Shown one piece after another: positions 4,826 to 5,988 of a stretch of DNA of 5,988 nt. Numbering within the stretch: position 1 is the first letter of the stretch; every line of letters starts with the position of its first letter. The translations under genes were made by a program, and so were the position numbers. This DNA is from Anaerolineae bacterium. GTDB taxonomy: Bacteria > Chloroflexota > Anaerolineae > Aggregatilineales > Aggregatilineaceae. The notes beneath the pieces are model-generated. The model was given only the letters and a program-made list of their open reading frames with translations. It ran no database searches and had not been told where the DNA came from. The stretch is taken from the NCBI GenBank assembly GCA_020848665.1, contig JADLHR010000278.1, forward strand, positions 1 through 5,988, written 5' to 3'.

Positions 4826-5988
4826 GCGGCGCTCAACTGTATTGGTGACAGACGCGGGGCGCGGCAGCGCGATCGCGATCATCCGGTCGCTGGGGCGGCG
4901 CGGCTGGCGCGTGATCGCCGCCGACAGCAGCCCGCGCAGCCTCGGCTTCCGCTCGCGTTACACCGCCGGGCGGCTGGTTTACCCTGCGCCGGAAGGCGCG
5001 CCGCGCGAGACAATCAGCACAATAAAAGCAGCGGCAGAGCGGGAAGGCGTCGATTTGATTATCCCGGTCACGGACGCGATCCTGCTGCCACTTTCTGAGG
5101 CGCGCGCGGAGTTCGGCGGCCTGTGCGCGATCGCCATGCCGACCCCAGAACAGCTTGCGGTTGTCACGAACAAGCTAAAAACCATCGATCTGGCGCAGGA
5201 GCTGGGCGTGCCTGTGCCGCTGACGCGTGTCGTTGAGACGGTGGGCGAGGCGCTGGCGCTGCCGATCACCGATTGGCCGGTAGTGCTCAAGCCGCAGGCG
5301 TCGCGCCTGTACCGCGACCAGGCATCTGTCGAGCATTTCGAAGTCTGCTACGCGCACACCCGCGACGAACTGGCGCAGCAGATGGCGCGCTTCGAGGGAC
5401 GCTGCCCGGTTCTGCTGCAAAGCTACTATCCGGGTGAGGGACACGGCGTCGAGCTGCTGCTGCACGAAGGCCGTCCGCTGGCGGCCTTTCAGCATAAGCG
5501 GCTGCACGAGGTTCCGATCACCGGCGGAGCCAGCTCGTTCCGCCAGAGCGTCGCGCTCGATCCGGCGCTGTACAAGCATTCAGCGCGGCTAATGAGCGCG
5601 CTGAACTGGACCGGGCTGGCGATGGTCGAATTCAAAGTCGGCGCCGAGGGTGGCAAGCTGATGGAGATCAACGGGCGCATCTGGGGGTCGCTGCCGCTGG
5701 CCGTGTTCAGCGGGATGGATTTCCCCGCGCGGCTGGCCTCGCTCTACCGCGGCGGGCCGCCCCCTGCCCTGAACGGCGCGGACACCCGCTACCGGGCGGG
5801 CGTTAAGGCGCGCAATGTCGAGCGCGACCTGGTCTGGGTTGCGTCGGTGCTGCTGGGTCGCAAGCGCAGCGGATCGCTGCCGGTGCCGCCGCGCCGCGCC
5901 GCGCTGATCGGCCTGGCGGGGATGCTCAACCCGCTCACCCGGTCGGACCTGCTGGCGCGCGATGATCCGCTGCCAGGGCTGGCGGAAC
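4818..5988 (+). CDS. ATP-grasp ligase (carbamoyl-phosphate-synthase-like), cut off at the window edge
   Basis: The frame from ATG 4818 stays open to the window end, giving 390 codons plus one base with no stop. It encodes an ATP-grasp protein, a family that joins a carboxylate, activated as acyl phosphate, to an amine or thiol. The pre-ATP-grasp Rossmann-like domain is at about 8-110 and begins VLVTDAGRGSAIAIIRSLG, followed by IIPVTDA. The ATP-grasp core starts near NKLKT (118-122), with the ATP-binding lysine in VVLKP (155-159; K158). Hinge residues follow at LLQSYYPGEGHGVELL (199-214). The Mg-binding acidic set lies in MVEFKV (E271) and LMEINGRIWGS (E283, N285, R287). All expected catalytic residues are present. 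Residues 295-390 are a C-terminal extension of unknown role, so the stop is probably not far beyond the window. In glycan loci such proteins may attach an amino acid or other amine to a sugar acid, but the substrates are not visible here. Confidence 0.82.
   Translation, partial: MSERRSTVLVTDAGRGSAIAIIRSLGRRGWRVIAADSSPRSLGFRSRYTAGRLVYPAPEGAPRETISTIKAAAEREGVDLIIPVTDAILLPLSEARAEFGGLCAIAMPTPEQLAVVTNKLKTIDLAQELGVPVPLTRVVETVGEALALPITDWPVVLKPQASRLYRDQASVEHFEVCYAHTRDELAQQMARFEGRCPVLLQSYYPGEGHGVELLLHEGRPLAAFQHKRLHEVPITGGASSFRQSVALDPALYKHSARLMSALNWTGLAMVEFKVGAEGGKLMEINGRIWGSLPLAVFSGMDFPARLASLYRGGPPPALNGADTRYRAGVKARNVERDLVWVASVLLGRKRSGSLPVPPRRAALIGLAGMLNPLTRSDLLARDDPLPGLAE

Noticed and set aside
3908..4882. 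A 324-codon open frame on the minus strand
   Set aside because: It is antisense to the thymidylate-kinase-like gene and to the junctions on both sides. It shows no domain motif, and the + strand carries clear Walker A and DR motifs.
4776..5134. Three copies of the palindrome GCGATCGC (4776-4783, 4869-4876, 5127-5134), the octamer known as HIP1 in cyanobacteria
   Set aside because: The copies occur within 360 bases and nowhere else in the window. All are in coding sequence and readily arise from common GC-rich codons, so three copies are too few to support a cyanobacterial origin or a functional repeat.

Overview
The window is a gene-dense, high-GC (roughly two thirds G+C by eye) bacterial segment. 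Six genes lie head to tail on the + strand, with gaps or overlaps of -4, +2, +24, +3 and -8 bases. Such tight packing indicates a single operon. No terminator, RNA gene, mobile element, CRISPR array or long non-coding stretch is visible. The operon continues beyond the right edge, where the last gene is cut off, and may also extend to the left. The protein set resembles exopolysaccharide or surface-glycan loci of Chloroflexota and other high-GC environmental bacteria. The taxon is a low-confidence guess based on family resemblance only.

Layout: 1-63 is a short leader or gene tail. 64-1221 encodes an HPr-kinase-like P-loop protein. 1218-1844 encodes a small, degenerate SAM-methyltransferase-like protein. 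1847-2878 encodes an aminoglycoside/choline-phosphotransferase (APH-fold) kinase. 2903-4087 encodes a GT4-type glycosyltransferase of the kind associated with PEP-CTERM/EpsH exopolysaccharide systems. 4091-4825 encodes a thymidylate-kinase-like P-loop protein of the type found in polysaccharide clusters. 4818 to the window end encodes an ATP-grasp ligase that is still open at base 5988.

How they may work together (inference): the glycosyltransferase is the only gene whose chemistry directly names a glycan pathway. Around it are three different kinase folds, an ATP-grasp ligase and a methyltransferase-like protein. This suggests a module that makes or decorates a sugar or small-molecule building block by phosphorylation, amide-type ligation and possibly methylation, or one that regulates such a pathway. 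Polymerase, flippase, exosortase and chain-length genes are absent here and would have to lie in flanking DNA. No substrate can be read from the sequence, and the module is best described as an accessory glycan-biosynthesis operon of undetermined product.
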